Shown here in pieces: positions 46,343 through 54,744 of a stretch of 64,000 nt of DNA. The stretch is taken from contig NZ_WQCG01000002.1 of NCBI RefSeq assembly GCF_013032505.1, forward strand, positions 744,001 through 808,000. Reading direction: 5' to 3'. This stretch comes from Ruegeria atlantica (GTDB lineage: Bacteria; Pseudomonadota; Alphaproteobacteria; Rhodobacterales; Rhodobacteraceae). Positions within the stretch are counted from its first letter, which is position 1. Each line of letters begins with the position of its first letter. Made by a program: the position numbers and the translations under genes. The notes beneath the pieces were generated by a model. It saw only the letters and a program-made list of their open reading frames with translations, did not search any database and was not told the DNA's origin.

Positions 46343-47581
46343 ATGACAGAGAAAGTGACCATCATCGGCGCAGGGATCGTCGGCATTTGTTGCGCTTTGT
46401 CGTTACAGGAACGCGGTATTCCGGTTCGGTTGATTGATCGTGGTGAACCAGGTCAGGAAACATCGTTTGGCAATGCAGGTGTCGTCTCGCCGTGGTCAAT
46501 AATTCCTCAAGCGATGCCAGGTATATGGAAATCACTGCCCCGGATGCTGCTGGATCCAAATAGCGCGCTTTCGGTCAGGCCCGGCTATTGGCCTAAAATG
46601 ATCACTTGGGGGCTGCGGTTTCTGGGAAACTCCGGCGAAAGGTCAGTGCGCGAAATCTCGGACTCGATGGAGCTCTTGTGCCGCCCTTCCATCGACTTGT
46701 ATCGTTGCCACCTTCAAGACACCGGTCACGAGAACCTAATCACCGACAGCTACTATATTCACGCTTTTCGTCACCAGAAACAGGCGGATCTGAACGGGCT
46801 TGGATATCTGATCCGTCAGGAAAAAGGAGGCGATCTGGAGCTTGTCGATGGTACGGGGTTGCGCCTTCTCGAACCTGCGCTGTCAGAAGAATTCAAAGCC
46901 GCAATCGTGATAAAAGGACAGGCACGCGTAACTTCGCCGGGACGTGTGGGGGCAGTTCTGGCGGAAAAATCGCGCGCACAGGGCGCTGAAATTGTCAGAA
47001 CAGAAATCACCAGTCTGTCTGCGGCCGAAGATGGCAGTTGGCAGTTGGCAACCTCGCAAGGCACGCTGCGTGCCGCTAACGTTATCCTCGCGGCTGGCGT
47101 TTGGTCTGCCGACCTGCTGAAACCACTAGGATTGCCTGTGCCGCTTGTGGCCGAGCGGGGCTACCATGTCGAATTCCCGACCCCCTCGACCCAATTGAAC
47201 AATTCGGTCATGGATGTAGATGCAAAAGTCGTCGCAAGTTCAATGCAGGGTGGCCTGAGGGTCGCTGGCACAGCCGAATTTGCCAGCGTCGATGCTCCTG
47301 CTGATCGGCGCAAGAAAGCAATACTGACCAAACAGGCCAAAGCTATGGTGCCGGGCCTTGATACCGGAGAGGCACAATTTTGGATGGGGCGGCGGCCATC
47401 CTTTCCGGACAGTTTACCGGCGATTGGACCAGTTGACGGTAGGGAAGGGCTCTTTACCGCGTTCGGGCATTCTCACTACGGGTTGATGATGGCCCCAAAG
47501 ACCGGCGAACTTGTCGCCGATATTGTGTCTGGTCGCAGCCCAAACATCGATCTGGCCCCGTTTTCTCTGGCCCGGTTTTAA
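46343..47581 (+). CDS. FAD-dependent amino-acid oxidoreductase (DadA/DAO-like)
   Basis: A 412-residue flavoprotein with a GXGXXG dinucleotide motif at 9-14 (GAGIVG), ETSFGNAGVVSP near residue 40 as in D-amino-acid dehydrogenases, ILAAGVWSADLLKPLG and a C-terminal GLFTAFGHSHYGLMMAPKTGELVADIV. It probably oxidises a D-amino acid or a secondary amine to the 2-oxo acid. It starts 4 bp after the permease stop and is followed 22 bp later by a racemase-family gene, so the substrate is likely the imported compound or its epimer. Confidence 0.85.
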   Translation: MTEKVTIIGAGIVGICCALSLQERGIPVRLIDRGEPGQETSFGNAGVVSPWSIIPQAMPGIWKSLPRMLLDPNSALSVRPGYWPKMITWGLRFLGNSGERSVREISDSMELLCRPSIDLYRCHLQDTGHENLITDSYYIHAFRHQKQADLNGLGYLIRQEKGGDLELVDGTGLRLLEPALSEEFKAAIVIKGQARVTSPGRVGAVLAEKSRAQGAEIVRTEITSLSAAEDGSWQLATSQGTLRAANVILAAGVWSADLLKPLGLPVPLVAERGYHVEFPTPSTQLNNSVMDVDAKVVASSMQGGLRVAGTAEFASVDAPADRRKKAILTKQAKAMVPGLDTGEAQFWMGRRPSFPDSLPAIGPVDGREGLFTAFGHSHYGLMMAPKTGELVADIVSGRSPNIDLAPFSLARF

Positions 47582-47603
47582 AGTTTCAAATCAGAAGGAT
47601 CCG

Positions 47604-48353
47604 ATGACAATGCCAATCTACAATGGTGGTCAGAACATTTGCGGGGCGTCAATCGGTGTTCTGTGCCTCGAAAGCTATTTCCCAAAACCGCCGGGTCACA
47701 TCAAGAACCCTTCCAGCCTGCCATTCCCGGTCCTGTACGAAATGATCGACGGAGTAACTGTCCCGACATTGCTGAACAACCCTACACCCGAATTGCTGGC
47801 TCCGTTCATCCAAGGCGCCAAGCGGCTTGAGGCCGAAGGTGTGCGAGCGATCACCGGCAGTTGCGGTTTTTTGGCCTTGTTTCAAAAAGAGTTGGCCGCT
47901 GCGGTTTCGGTACCCGTCTTTGCCTCTAGCCTGATCCAAGTGCCGCTAGCGTTTCACATGACCGGGGCCAGCGCGCCGGTGGGCGTGCTTACTGCGGATG
48001 CCTCCGCATTGACGCCTCGGCATTTCGACGGCGTTGGCGCAGCAGGTATCCCTGTAGCAGTGAAGGGATTGGAAGGCACCTCAGAATTCGCAGAAGTGAT
48101 CTTAAGGAACACACGGACCCGAATGGATACCGATCTAATCGAAGCCGAAGTCTTGGATGCAGCTCGTTGTCTGGTTTTAGAAACTCCGAACATTCGGTCA
48201 TTGGTATTGGAATGCACGGACCTGCCGCCTTATGCATCGCGTCTTCAGGAAGAACTGAAGCTCCCTGTATTTGACCTGACCACATTGGCGCAAATGGCGC
48301 ACGCTGTGACGACCCGAGTGCCATATTCCGGATTGATGCCATGGCAGCGCTGA
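47604..48353 (+). CDS. Aspartate/glutamate/hydantoin racemase-like protein
   Basis: A 249-residue racemase-fold protein with two candidate catalytic cysteines, Cys 87 in ITGSCGFLALF and Cys 204 in VLECTDLPPYA. The first 50 residues (ICGASIGVLCLESYFPKPPGH) are unlike classical glutamate racemase, and the fold is closer to hydantoin/maleate-isomerase-type members. ATG 47604 follows AGAAGGAT. It sits between an amino-acid oxidoreductase and a sulfite-exporter-like gene. Epimerisation of the imported substrate is inferred. Confidence 0.75.
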   Translation: MTMPIYNGGQNICGASIGVLCLESYFPKPPGHIKNPSSLPFPVLYEMIDGVTVPTLLNNPTPELLAPFIQGAKRLEAEGVRAITGSCGFLALFQKELAAAVSVPVFASSLIQVPLAFHMTGASAPVGVLTADASALTPRHFDGVGAAGIPVAVKGLEGTSEFAEVILRNTRTRMDTDLIEAEVLDAARCLVLETPNIRSLVLECTDLPPYASRLQEELKLPVFDLTTLAQMAHAVTTRVPYSGLMPWQR

Positions 48354-48384
48354 CGACGCCGAACCGTCAGTGAAGGAGAATGGA

Positions 48385-48441
48385 ATGGACCACGGTCGGA
48401 AACTCAGGATATCTGGGCCGTGCAAAATTACCTTGGTCCAT
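48385..48441 (+). ncRNA. Candidate structured leader before the TauE/SafE gene
   Basis: Three nested helices can form: ATGGACC (48385-48391) with GGTCCAT (48435-48441), ACGG (48392-48395) with CCGT (48418-48421), and CTCAG with CTGGG around a GATAT loop between them. The outer helix ends directly before the AGGAG of the next gene, so folding could mask translation. A smaller hairpin, CTGACG (48350-48355) with CGTCAG (48365-48370), precedes it. It does not match a riboswitch class that I know. Confidence 0.35.
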
Positions 48442-48452
48442 AGGAGTTTTGA

Positions 48453-49181
48453 GTGCCCGTTGACCTGTCCATCCTGATGATTGCCATCTGCCTTGGCGCA
48501 ATGCTGCAAGTCGGCGTCGGGATCGGCTTCAGCATCATTGCGGGGCCGCCCATGATGATTTTGCTTGGCACGGCGACGGCAGTTCCCGTTTTGCTGTTGC
48601 TGAACACTATTGTTTCTGTGGTCGCGACGGACCGACATATTCTCAGGAACAACCGTCAGCTCATTCGCACCGCGGTCATCGGATGCTGTGTCGGTGTGGC
48701 CGTTGGCCTCGTCGTTTATCCCCTTTTGAGCGAGTCTTTTGTTCTTGCGCTAACGGCCTGCCTATTGCTGATCGGGTTGATAACGACCCTGCTCCCATTG
48801 CGGAGTTCAATTGGCGGCGCTGGGTTTTCAGTCGTCACTGGGCTGTCCGGACTTGCAACGGTTTGGGCGGCGACACCGGGCCCCCTTATGGTTTTCGGTC
48901 TGATTGCTAAAGGCCGTTCCCCCAAGGAAGTAGCGAAACTGGTTCAACCGATAGCGTTGGTGGCATACGGCATAGCTTTTTTGTTGCACAGTTTGTCCGA
49001 AGCCCAAGCAATCTCATATGAACCGAAGTTAATTGGGTTCGTTGCGATTACTTTGATCGGCAGCGTAATTGGTCGTGCAGCAGGCCCTTACTTACCACAG
49101 CCGATCGTCATCGCAGTGATCCGCGTGGTTTCCTTAATTGCCTGCTGCGTTCTGTTCCATCGGGCTTTTTCAATGGCTTAA
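48453..49181 (+). CDS. TauE/SafE-family membrane exporter
   Basis: A 242-residue protein with 7-8 membrane helices and the TauE/SafE (DUF81) repeat pattern (GVGIGFSIIAGPPMMILLG and SVVTGLSGLATVWAATPGPLMVFGLI). Members export sulfite, sulfoacetate or related anions; CuyZ beside CuyA in Ruegeria pomeroyi is one. It starts at GTG 48453 with AGGAG 6 bp upstream and precedes a D-cysteine-desulfhydrase-family gene by 16 bp. This suggests that the locus releases sulfite or sulfide. Confidence 0.82.
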   Translation: MPVDLSILMIAICLGAMLQVGVGIGFSIIAGPPMMILLGTATAVPVLLLLNTIVSVVATDRHILRNNRQLIRTAVIGCCVGVAVGLVVYPLLSESFVLALTACLLLIGLITTLLPLRSSIGGAGFSVVTGLSGLATVWAATPGPLMVFGLIAKGRSPKEVAKLVQPIALVAYGIAFLLHSLSEAQAISYEPKLIGFVAITLIGSVIGRAAGPYLPQPIVIAVIRVVSLIACCVLFHRAFSMA

Positions 49182-49197
49182 CCTTAAAGGTTATAAG

Positions 49198-50214
49198 ATG
49201 ACACGAAACAACAACTTGCACAGATTTCCACGTGCCAAACTTATGTCGGGCCCAACCCCTTTGGAGCGTTTGGACAACTTGTCGGCAGAACTGGATATCG
49301 ACCTCTGGTTAAAACGTGATGATCTGACTGGGCTTAGCTTTGGTGGCAACAAAACACGGCAGCTTGAATTCTATCTCGGAGATGCGTGTCAACAAGGTGC
49401 CGATACCATTCTGATCACTGGCGCCGTTCAATCCAACTTCGTTCGATCTGCGGCCTCAGCGGCAGCCAAACTGGGTATGCAATCCGTCCTGCAGTTGGAA
49501 GAACGTGTCCCTGAAATGGGCGCAGAGTACTACTCGTCCGGCAATGTACTCCTGGCTCAGATCTTAGGGGCCGAACATATGAGTTACCCCGAAGGTGAGG
49601 ACGAAGCCGGAGCGGATGCGGCCCTTCATGCGCGCGCAGATGAACTGAAAACCGAAGGTCACAAACCGTATGTTATTCATCTGGGGCTGGGCCATCCGCC
49701 CTTGGGCGCCTTGGGCTATGTCGTTGCCGGACAAGAACTGTATCAGCAAATGCCCGATTTCGACGCGGTCGTTGTCCCATCAGGCAGCGGAGCAACACAC
49801 GGGGGTTTGCTGACCGGGTTGGCGTTGGAAGACTGCGCTGCTTCAGTGTTTGGGATATGCGTGCGCAGGGATCGTGAGAAGCAGCAGACTCGAATGAAAA
49901 TCGTGCTACAGAAACTTGCGGACTTGCTTAATATCGATGCAGGGCTTCTACAGGAAAAGATCGAAGTATTTGATGACGCCTTACCGCCCGGGTATGGCAA
50001 AGTTAATGAAGTAACCCGTTCTGCTTTGAAGAAAATGGCCCGCACCGAAGGGGTCTTCCTCGACCCGGTATATTCTGCAAAAACTTTCGCTGGCTTGCTG
50101 AGTTTGGTTGAAGGCGGGAAAATCAAACCGGGCGATAGGGTCGTTCTGCTGCACACAGGCGGGTTGCCCGCACTCTTCGGTTATCAAAATGAACTGATGA
50201 ACAGCCCAACCTGA
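49198..50214 (+). CDS. D-cysteine desulfhydrase-family PLP enzyme
   Basis: A 338-residue PLP enzyme, paralogous to the cuyA-like gene. The PLP lysine is in FGGNKTRQLEF. Further blocks are TGAVQSNFVRSAASAAAKLG, PSGSGATHGGLLTGL and VVLLHTGGLPALFGY. It differs from the cuyA-like protein in the substrate loop (KRDDLTGLSFGG in place of [12 protein letters not shown]). ATG 49198 has AAAGG 8 bp upstream. Reaction expected: elimination of a sulfur leaving group and ammonia from a cysteine-like amino acid to give pyruvate. Confidence 0.8.
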   Translation: MTRNNNLHRFPRAKLMSGPTPLERLDNLSAELDIDLWLKRDDLTGLSFGGNKTRQLEFYLGDACQQGADTILITGAVQSNFVRSAASAAAKLGMQSVLQLEERVPEMGAEYYSSGNVLLAQILGAEHMSYPEGEDEAGADAALHARADELKTEGHKPYVIHLGLGHPPLGALGYVVAGQELYQQMPDFDAVVVPSGSGATHGGLLTGLALEDCAASVFGICVRRDREKQQTRMKIVLQKLADLLNIDAGLLQEKIEVFDDALPPGYGKVNEVTRSALKKMARTEGVFLDPVYSAKTFAGLLSLVEGGKIKPGDRVVLLHTGGLPALFGYQNELMNSPT

Positions 50215-50690
50215 GGCGCGAGCAGACTAAATCCGACACAAAGCTCCGCTTGCCTGCATATTTGGAATCCTAAGAAATATCGGAATCCGAAGGGTACCAT
50301 GGCTGTCTACGGCGACCTTGCTCGCTCGGTGCAGGATCGCGGCCCGGCTTGAATATTCAATGCTAGTCGAGAAGTTCTTGCTCACCGGCGCCAATTTCCG
50401 CCAAAGCATTTTCGACTGAGGCACCTGCAAAGTAGATAAATTGGACGCCCCACCCTCACACCCCGATTGCTCCATGCTCTCTCGGCGATACAAGTCGATC
50501 CGTTTGGAAGGCTAGCGCACTGATGACGTCGACCATCTGATTGCAGATTGGAACCTCCGAGTAGTTCCATTCGTTCGACCACGCGGATTTTTCAAATCTT
50601 TTCGAATAGTGCTGCTGCATTTTTGCGGGTGGTCCACACAATCCGCCCGGCGCATATTTTCGAATGCATGGTATTTCTTCAGGAGCATAC
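50215..50690. other. Gap of 476 bp with a possible gene relic on the minus strand
   Basis: No intact gene is seen. On the minus strand the frame from about 50625 down to 50363 reads like protein (RFEKSAWSNEWNYSEVPICN, VISALAFQTDRL, then after a TGA at 50458-50456, VQFIYFAGASVENALAEIGA and GEQELLD before TAG). It lacks a credible start and ribosome site, so it may be a decayed gene. The right end must hold the allE promoter, but no hexamers are clear. Confidence 0.3.
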
Positions 50691-51560
50691 ATGAGCACCA
50701 AGTATTTCGCACCAAGCGGCGGACACCCCGGTCAGGAACAACTGTTGACTGATCGCGCTGTTTTTACTGACGCTTATGCCGTGATCCCGAAGGGGACGAT
50801 GCGGGATATCGTGACCAGCTTTCTGCCGTTTTGGGATGATACACGTTTGTGGGTAATTTCGCGTCCTCTCAGCGGGTTTGCCGAAACCTTTTCGCAATAC
50901 ATCATGGAAGTTCAACCCGGTGGTGGCTCTGACCGGCCTGAGGTCGATCCCGAGGCCGAAGGTGTTTTGTTTGTCGTTGAAGGCACCGCGACACTTGTCG
51001 CGGAAGGCACAACCTATGAACTGACGCCCGGGGGCTACGCCTACCTACCCCCCGAGAGCGACTGGACCCTGCGAAACCGAGGCGACGAAATCCTGCGTTT
51101 CCATTGGATCCGAAAGGCCTATGAAGCCGTAGAGGGCCTTGATACCCCCGACGTACTTGTTCTCAATGAAAACGACATCGCTCCAACAACAATGCCAGGC
51201 ACAGATGGCAAGTGGGCGACAACGCGATTTGTAGACCCCAGCGATCTGCGCCACGATATGCATGTGACCGTGGTGACGTTTGAGCCCGGCGCCGTCATCC
51301 CCTTTCTTGAAACTCATGTCATGGAACACGGTCTATATGTTCTGGAAGGCAAGGCGGTCTACCGTCTGAACAATGACTGGGTTGAGGTAGAGGCAGGTGA
51401 CTATATGTGGCTGCGCGCGTTCTGCCCACAGGCTTGCTATGCAGGTGGCCCGGGCAAGTTCCGTTATCTGCTTTACAAAGATGTGAATCGGCATATGGCA
51501 CTGCGACCGGGGCCTGCCGTCTACCCGCAGCACAGACGCGTCAGGGCTGCTGTGGAGTAA
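50691..51560 (+). CDS. allE: (S)-ureidoglycine aminohydrolase
   Basis: A 289-residue double-cupin enzyme (bicupin halves about 70-150 and 200-275) that releases ammonia from (S)-ureidoglycine to give ureidoglycolate. Blocks include MEVQPGGGSDRPEVDPEAEGVLFVVEG-type cupin 1 sequence, and in cupin 2 VTFEPGAVIPFLETHVMEHG and LYVLEGKAVYRLN, then WVEVEAGDYMWLRAFCPQACYA. ATG 50691 has AGGAG 6 bp upstream; an ATG at 50664 has none. It is the upstream end of the ureide block and converges on bhcR with a 20-bp overlap. Confidence 0.9.
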   Translation: MSTKYFAPSGGHPGQEQLLTDRAVFTDAYAVIPKGTMRDIVTSFLPFWDDTRLWVISRPLSGFAETFSQYIMEVQPGGGSDRPEVDPEAEGVLFVVEGTATLVAEGTTYELTPGGYAYLPPESDWTLRNRGDEILRFHWIRKAYEAVEGLDTPDVLVLNENDIAPTTMPGTDGKWATTRFVDPSDLRHDMHVTVVTFEPGAVIPFLETHVMEHGLYVLEGKAVYRLNNDWVEVEAGDYMWLRAFCPQACYAGGPGKFRYLLYKDVNRHMALRPGPAVYPQHRRVRAAVE

Positions 51561-52389
51561 TCGTTCCACCAATCGCCAGCGTTAACTGTTGAGCCGCCTC
51601 CATGACGGGGCGGCTTAGTCTTTCAATCTCACTTTCGCTTACGCGGCTTGTCGGCCCAGACACTGAAATCCCTGCAACCGCCTCCCGATTGATATCGAAG
51701 ACCGGCGCCGCAATACATCGCATACCCATATTCTTCTCTTCGTTGTCCACTGAGAAGCCCTGCGCCCTTACTGCCGCGAGATCCTTTTTCAACGCTTCCG
51801 GATTGGTAATCGATCTATCCGTAAAAGCCTGCAGCTCCAAGTTGGTCAACAGCCGGTTCAACCTGTCGTCATCCATAAAGGCCAGTAGTGCTTTACCGAT
51901 CCCTGATGCGTGCATTTGCGACAACGTGCCAGGCGGAAAGAACGCCCGTATGCTGGCATGTGTTTCCACCTGACTCAGAAATAGCACAAAGCCCTCTTTC
52001 TCCACCCCCAGATTGGCGGTCTCGCCAGTGGCCTCCATGAGTTTCCGCATGACTGGTCTGGCCCGATCCACAAGGCTGGTGCGACGTAGGAAACGTGAAC
52101 CAATTACGAACGCGCGCGGACCGATGTGCCAGACTTGCTCTTCGTGATCAAATTCGACGAGCCCCCTGCCTTCAAGCGTCACGAGTATTCGATAAACAGT
52201 GGCTGGTGACTGCCCCATTTCATCGGACAGCGCGGTCAATGCCTTTCCCTGCGCTTCGCTCAGATACTCAAAAACTTCCATCGCTCGGTCGAGGGATTTG
52301 ATTGTATTCTGCGCCGTCTTATCGTCCCACCCCCGTGGCCTCCCACGGGCTTTTCGGCGGGTTCTGAGTGTATTTTCTTGAGAATCCAT
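51541..52389 (-). CDS. bhcR: IclR-family regulator of the beta-hydroxyaspartate cycle
   Basis: A 282-residue IclR protein. The winged helix reads SLDRAMEVFEYLSEAQGKALTALSDEMGQSPATVYRILVTLEGRGLVE (about 33-80), and the effector domain has GIGKALLAFMDD and AGISVSGPTSRV. ATG 52389 is preceded by GGAGGG. It is divergent from bhcA across 169 bp, the arrangement of BhcR, a glyoxylate-sensing regulator in Paracoccus. Its 3' end overlaps allE by 20 bp, placing both cistrons tail to tail. Confidence 0.88.
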   Translation of the reverse strand: MDSQENTLRTRRKARGRPRGWDDKTAQNTIKSLDRAMEVFEYLSEAQGKALTALSDEMGQSPATVYRILVTLEGRGLVEFDHEEQVWHIGPRAFVIGSRFLRRTSLVDRARPVMRKLMEATGETANLGVEKEGFVLFLSQVETHASIRAFFPPGTLSQMHASGIGKALLAFMDDDRLNRLLTNLELQAFTDRSITNPEALKKDLAAVRAQGFSVDNEEKNMGMRCIAAPVFDINREAVAGISVSGPTSRVSESEIERLSRPVMEAAQQLTLAIGGTITPQQP

Positions 52390-52478
52390 AAAAACCCTCC
52401 AATCTTTAGTGAAAGACGTATTCATCATATGAAAAATATAAGCTACTGACAACTATAAATTAATTCTTCACTTGAGTG

Positions 52479-52499
52479 TTTTGAAAGTCATTTTCAAAA
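52479..52499. promoter_or_regulatory. Candidate BhcR operator upstream of bhcA
   Basis: Arms TTTTGAAA (52479-52486) and TTTCAAAA (52492-52499) are perfect complements with a GTCAT spacer, 59 bp before the bhcA ATG. Size and symmetry suit an IclR-family dimer. The flanks are AT-rich, so the promoter is likely to overlap it. Confidence 0.5.
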
Positions 52500-52558
52500 A
52501 TATATCGGACTGATGGGTAGGAGTTTATTGTGTGGTCAACGACGGAAGGAGACCATCC

Positions 52559-53749
52559 ATGAGCTTTCAAAATCCCGTTTTCATCCCGGGCCCGACCAAT
52601 ATCCCTGAAAGCCTGCGCAAGGCCTGCGATATGCCCACGATTGACCACCGCTCGCCGCTGTTCGGGCAGATCTTGCATCCCGCGCGCGCGGGTGTGCAAA
52701 AAATTCTGAAAAGCGACAGCGCCGAAATCTTCATCTTCCCGTCGACTGGGACCGGAGGCTGGGAAACTGCTTTGACCAACACCCTTTCCGCCGGCGACAA
52801 GGTTCTGGCCGTGCGCAATGGCATGTTCAGCCACCGCTGGATCGACATGTGCCAACGTCACGGGTTAAATGTCGAGATTGTCGAAACCCCTTGGGGCGAA
52901 GGGCTGCCGGCCGATCGTTACGAAGAGATTCTAAGCGCCGACACAAACCATGAGATCAAGGTTGTTCTTGCCACGCACAACGAAACGGCAACCGGTGTAA
53001 AATCGGATATTGCGGCCGTACGCAAGGCACTGAATGCTGCCGGTCACCCGGCCATGCTGTTCGTTGATGGCGTTTCATCAATCGCGTCCATGGACTTCCG
53101 TTTTGACGAATGGGGTGTCGACGTTGCCGTTACGGGTTCGCAAAAAGGGTTCATGCTAACCGCGGGTCTGGCCATTGTCGGCTTCAGCCAGAAGGCAATG
53201 GAGGCAACAAAAACGGGCACCCTTCCCCGCACCTTCTTTGATGTGCATGACATGGCGAAGGGCTATGCCAATAACGCCTATCCTTACACGCCTGCAGTTG
53301 GCTTGATGAACGGCCTCAATCAGGCCTGTGATATGCTGCTGAGTGAAGGTCTGGAAAACGTTTTTGCCCGGCATAACCGTATTGCTGAAGGTGTTCGCGC
53401 GGCAGTAGGCGCCTGGGGACTGGAGCTTTGTGCAGCCAACCCGTCGGTGTATTCTGATACCGTTAGCGCGATCCGCACGCCGAACGGCTTCAACGCAACG
53501 GACATCGTGACCCATGCCGCCGAAAAATACGGCGTTGCGTTCGGAGTTGGCCTTGGTGAGGTTGCGGGCAAGGTATTCCGCATCGGACACCTAGGCAGCC
53601 TGACTGACGTTATGGCTCTGTCCGGGATCGCCACCGCTGAAATGTGCATGGCCGATCTGGGCCTTAACATTCAACTGGGTTCGGGCGTGGCCGCGGCGCA
53701 AGAATACTATCGTGGTCATCCAGCGGCGGTTCAGAAGGACGCCGCATGA
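52559..53749 (+). CDS. bhcA: L-aspartate:glyoxylate aminotransferase
   Basis: A 396-residue class V aminotransferase that makes glycine from glyoxylate using aspartate, regenerating the amino donor loop of the beta-hydroxyaspartate cycle. It begins MSFQNPVFIPGPTNIPESLR. The PLP lysine is Lys 196 in TGSQKGFM, with VDGVSSIASMDF just before. GGAAGGAG lies 7 bp upstream of ATG 52559. Alone it could be read as serine- or ureidoglycine-glyoxylate aminotransferase; the bhcBCD genes behind it decide the call. Confidence 0.92.
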   Translation: MSFQNPVFIPGPTNIPESLRKACDMPTIDHRSPLFGQILHPARAGVQKILKSDSAEIFIFPSTGTGGWETALTNTLSAGDKVLAVRNGMFSHRWIDMCQRHGLNVEIVETPWGEGLPADRYEEILSADTNHEIKVVLATHNETATGVKSDIAAVRKALNAAGHPAMLFVDGVSSIASMDFRFDEWGVDVAVTGSQKGFMLTAGLAIVGFSQKAMEATKTGTLPRTFFDVHDMAKGYANNAYPYTPAVGLMNGLNQACDMLLSEGLENVFARHNRIAEGVRAAVGAWGLELCAANPSVYSDTVSAIRTPNGFNATDIVTHAAEKYGVAFGVGLGEVAGKVFRIGHLGSLTDVMALSGIATAEMCMADLGLNIQLGSGVAAAQEYYRGHPAAVQKDAA

Positions 53750-54717
53750 TGAAGGATTACAACATGTACATCCCAACGTATGAGGACATGCTCGCGGCGC
53801 ATGATCGGATCAAACCTTTCATCCGCCGCACACCGATACGAACTTCGGACTATTTGAACGAGCTGACCGGGGCGCAACTGTTCTTCAAATGTGAGAACTT
53901 TCAGGAACCGGGCGCATTCAAGGTACGCGGTGCGACCAATGCGGTCTTCGGCCTTGATGACGAGCAGGCCAAGAAAGGCGTCGCGACACATTCTTCGGGA
54001 AACCACGCCTCGTGCCTGTCCTACGCTGCAATGAAACGGGGCATTCCCTGTAACGTGGTCATGCCGCGTACTGCGCCACAGGCAAAGAAAGATACGGTTC
54101 GTCGCTATGGCGGTAAGATCACGGAATGTGAGCCCTCCACCTCGTCGCGCGAAGCGACCTTTGCCGAGGTTCAGGCCGCCACAGGTGGCGATTTCGTCCA
54201 TCCCTACAACGATCCCCGTGTGATCGCGGGGCAAGGCACATGTTCGCGCGAGCTCATCGAACAAACCGATGGCCTGGACGCGGTGGTTGCCCCCATCGGT
54301 GGCGGTGGAATGGTGTCAGGCACCTGCCTGACCCTATCCAACCTTACCCCGGAAACCGCGATTATTGCGGCTGAACCGGAACAGGCTGACGATGCCTATC
54401 GCAGCTTCAAGGCTGGGCACATCATCGCGGATGACGCACCAAAGACAATTGCCGACGGGCTGCTGGTGCCGCTGAAGGACCTCACGTGGCACTTTGTGTC
54501 GAACCACGTATCCGAGATTTACACGGCCTCAGAGCAAGAGATCATCGACGCGATGAAACTGACGTGGAAACACCTGCGGATCGTGATGGAACCATCCTCG
54601 GCCGTTCCGCTGGCCACAATCCTGAAGAACCCGGACGCATTCAAAGGCAAGCGTGTCGGCCTGATCATAACCGGGGGCAATGTCGATCTGGACAAGCTGC
54701 CCTGGCTGAACGCGTGA
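53746..54717 (+). CDS. bhcB: Beta-hydroxyaspartate dehydratase
   Basis: A 323-residue fold-type II PLP enzyme of the serine/threonine dehydratase family. The PLP lysine is Lys 59 in EPGAFKVRGA, with SSGNHASCLSYAA and the phosphate-binding loop IGGGGMVSG. In this operon it removes water from beta-hydroxyaspartate to give iminosuccinate. ATG 53746 overlaps the bhcA stop (ATGATGA). Without context it would be called threonine dehydratase or serine racemase. Confidence 0.92.
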   Translation: MMKDYNMYIPTYEDMLAAHDRIKPFIRRTPIRTSDYLNELTGAQLFFKCENFQEPGAFKVRGATNAVFGLDDEQAKKGVATHSSGNHASCLSYAAMKRGIPCNVVMPRTAPQAKKDTVRRYGGKITECEPSTSSREATFAEVQAATGGDFVHPYNDPRVIAGQGTCSRELIEQTDGLDAVVAPIGGGGMVSGTCLTLSNLTPETAIIAAEPEQADDAYRSFKAGHIIADDAPKTIADGLLVPLKDLTWHFVSNHVSEIYTASEQEIIDAMKLTWKHLRIVMEPSSAVPLATILKNPDAFKGKRVGLIITGGNVDLDKLPWLNA

Positions 54718-54744
54718 CATCAATCCCGACATAGGAATACGGAA

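Noticed and set aside
53746..54717. Biosynthetic threonine dehydratase
   Set aside because: No C-terminal ACT-type regulatory domain, and it is embedded between bhcA and bhcC.
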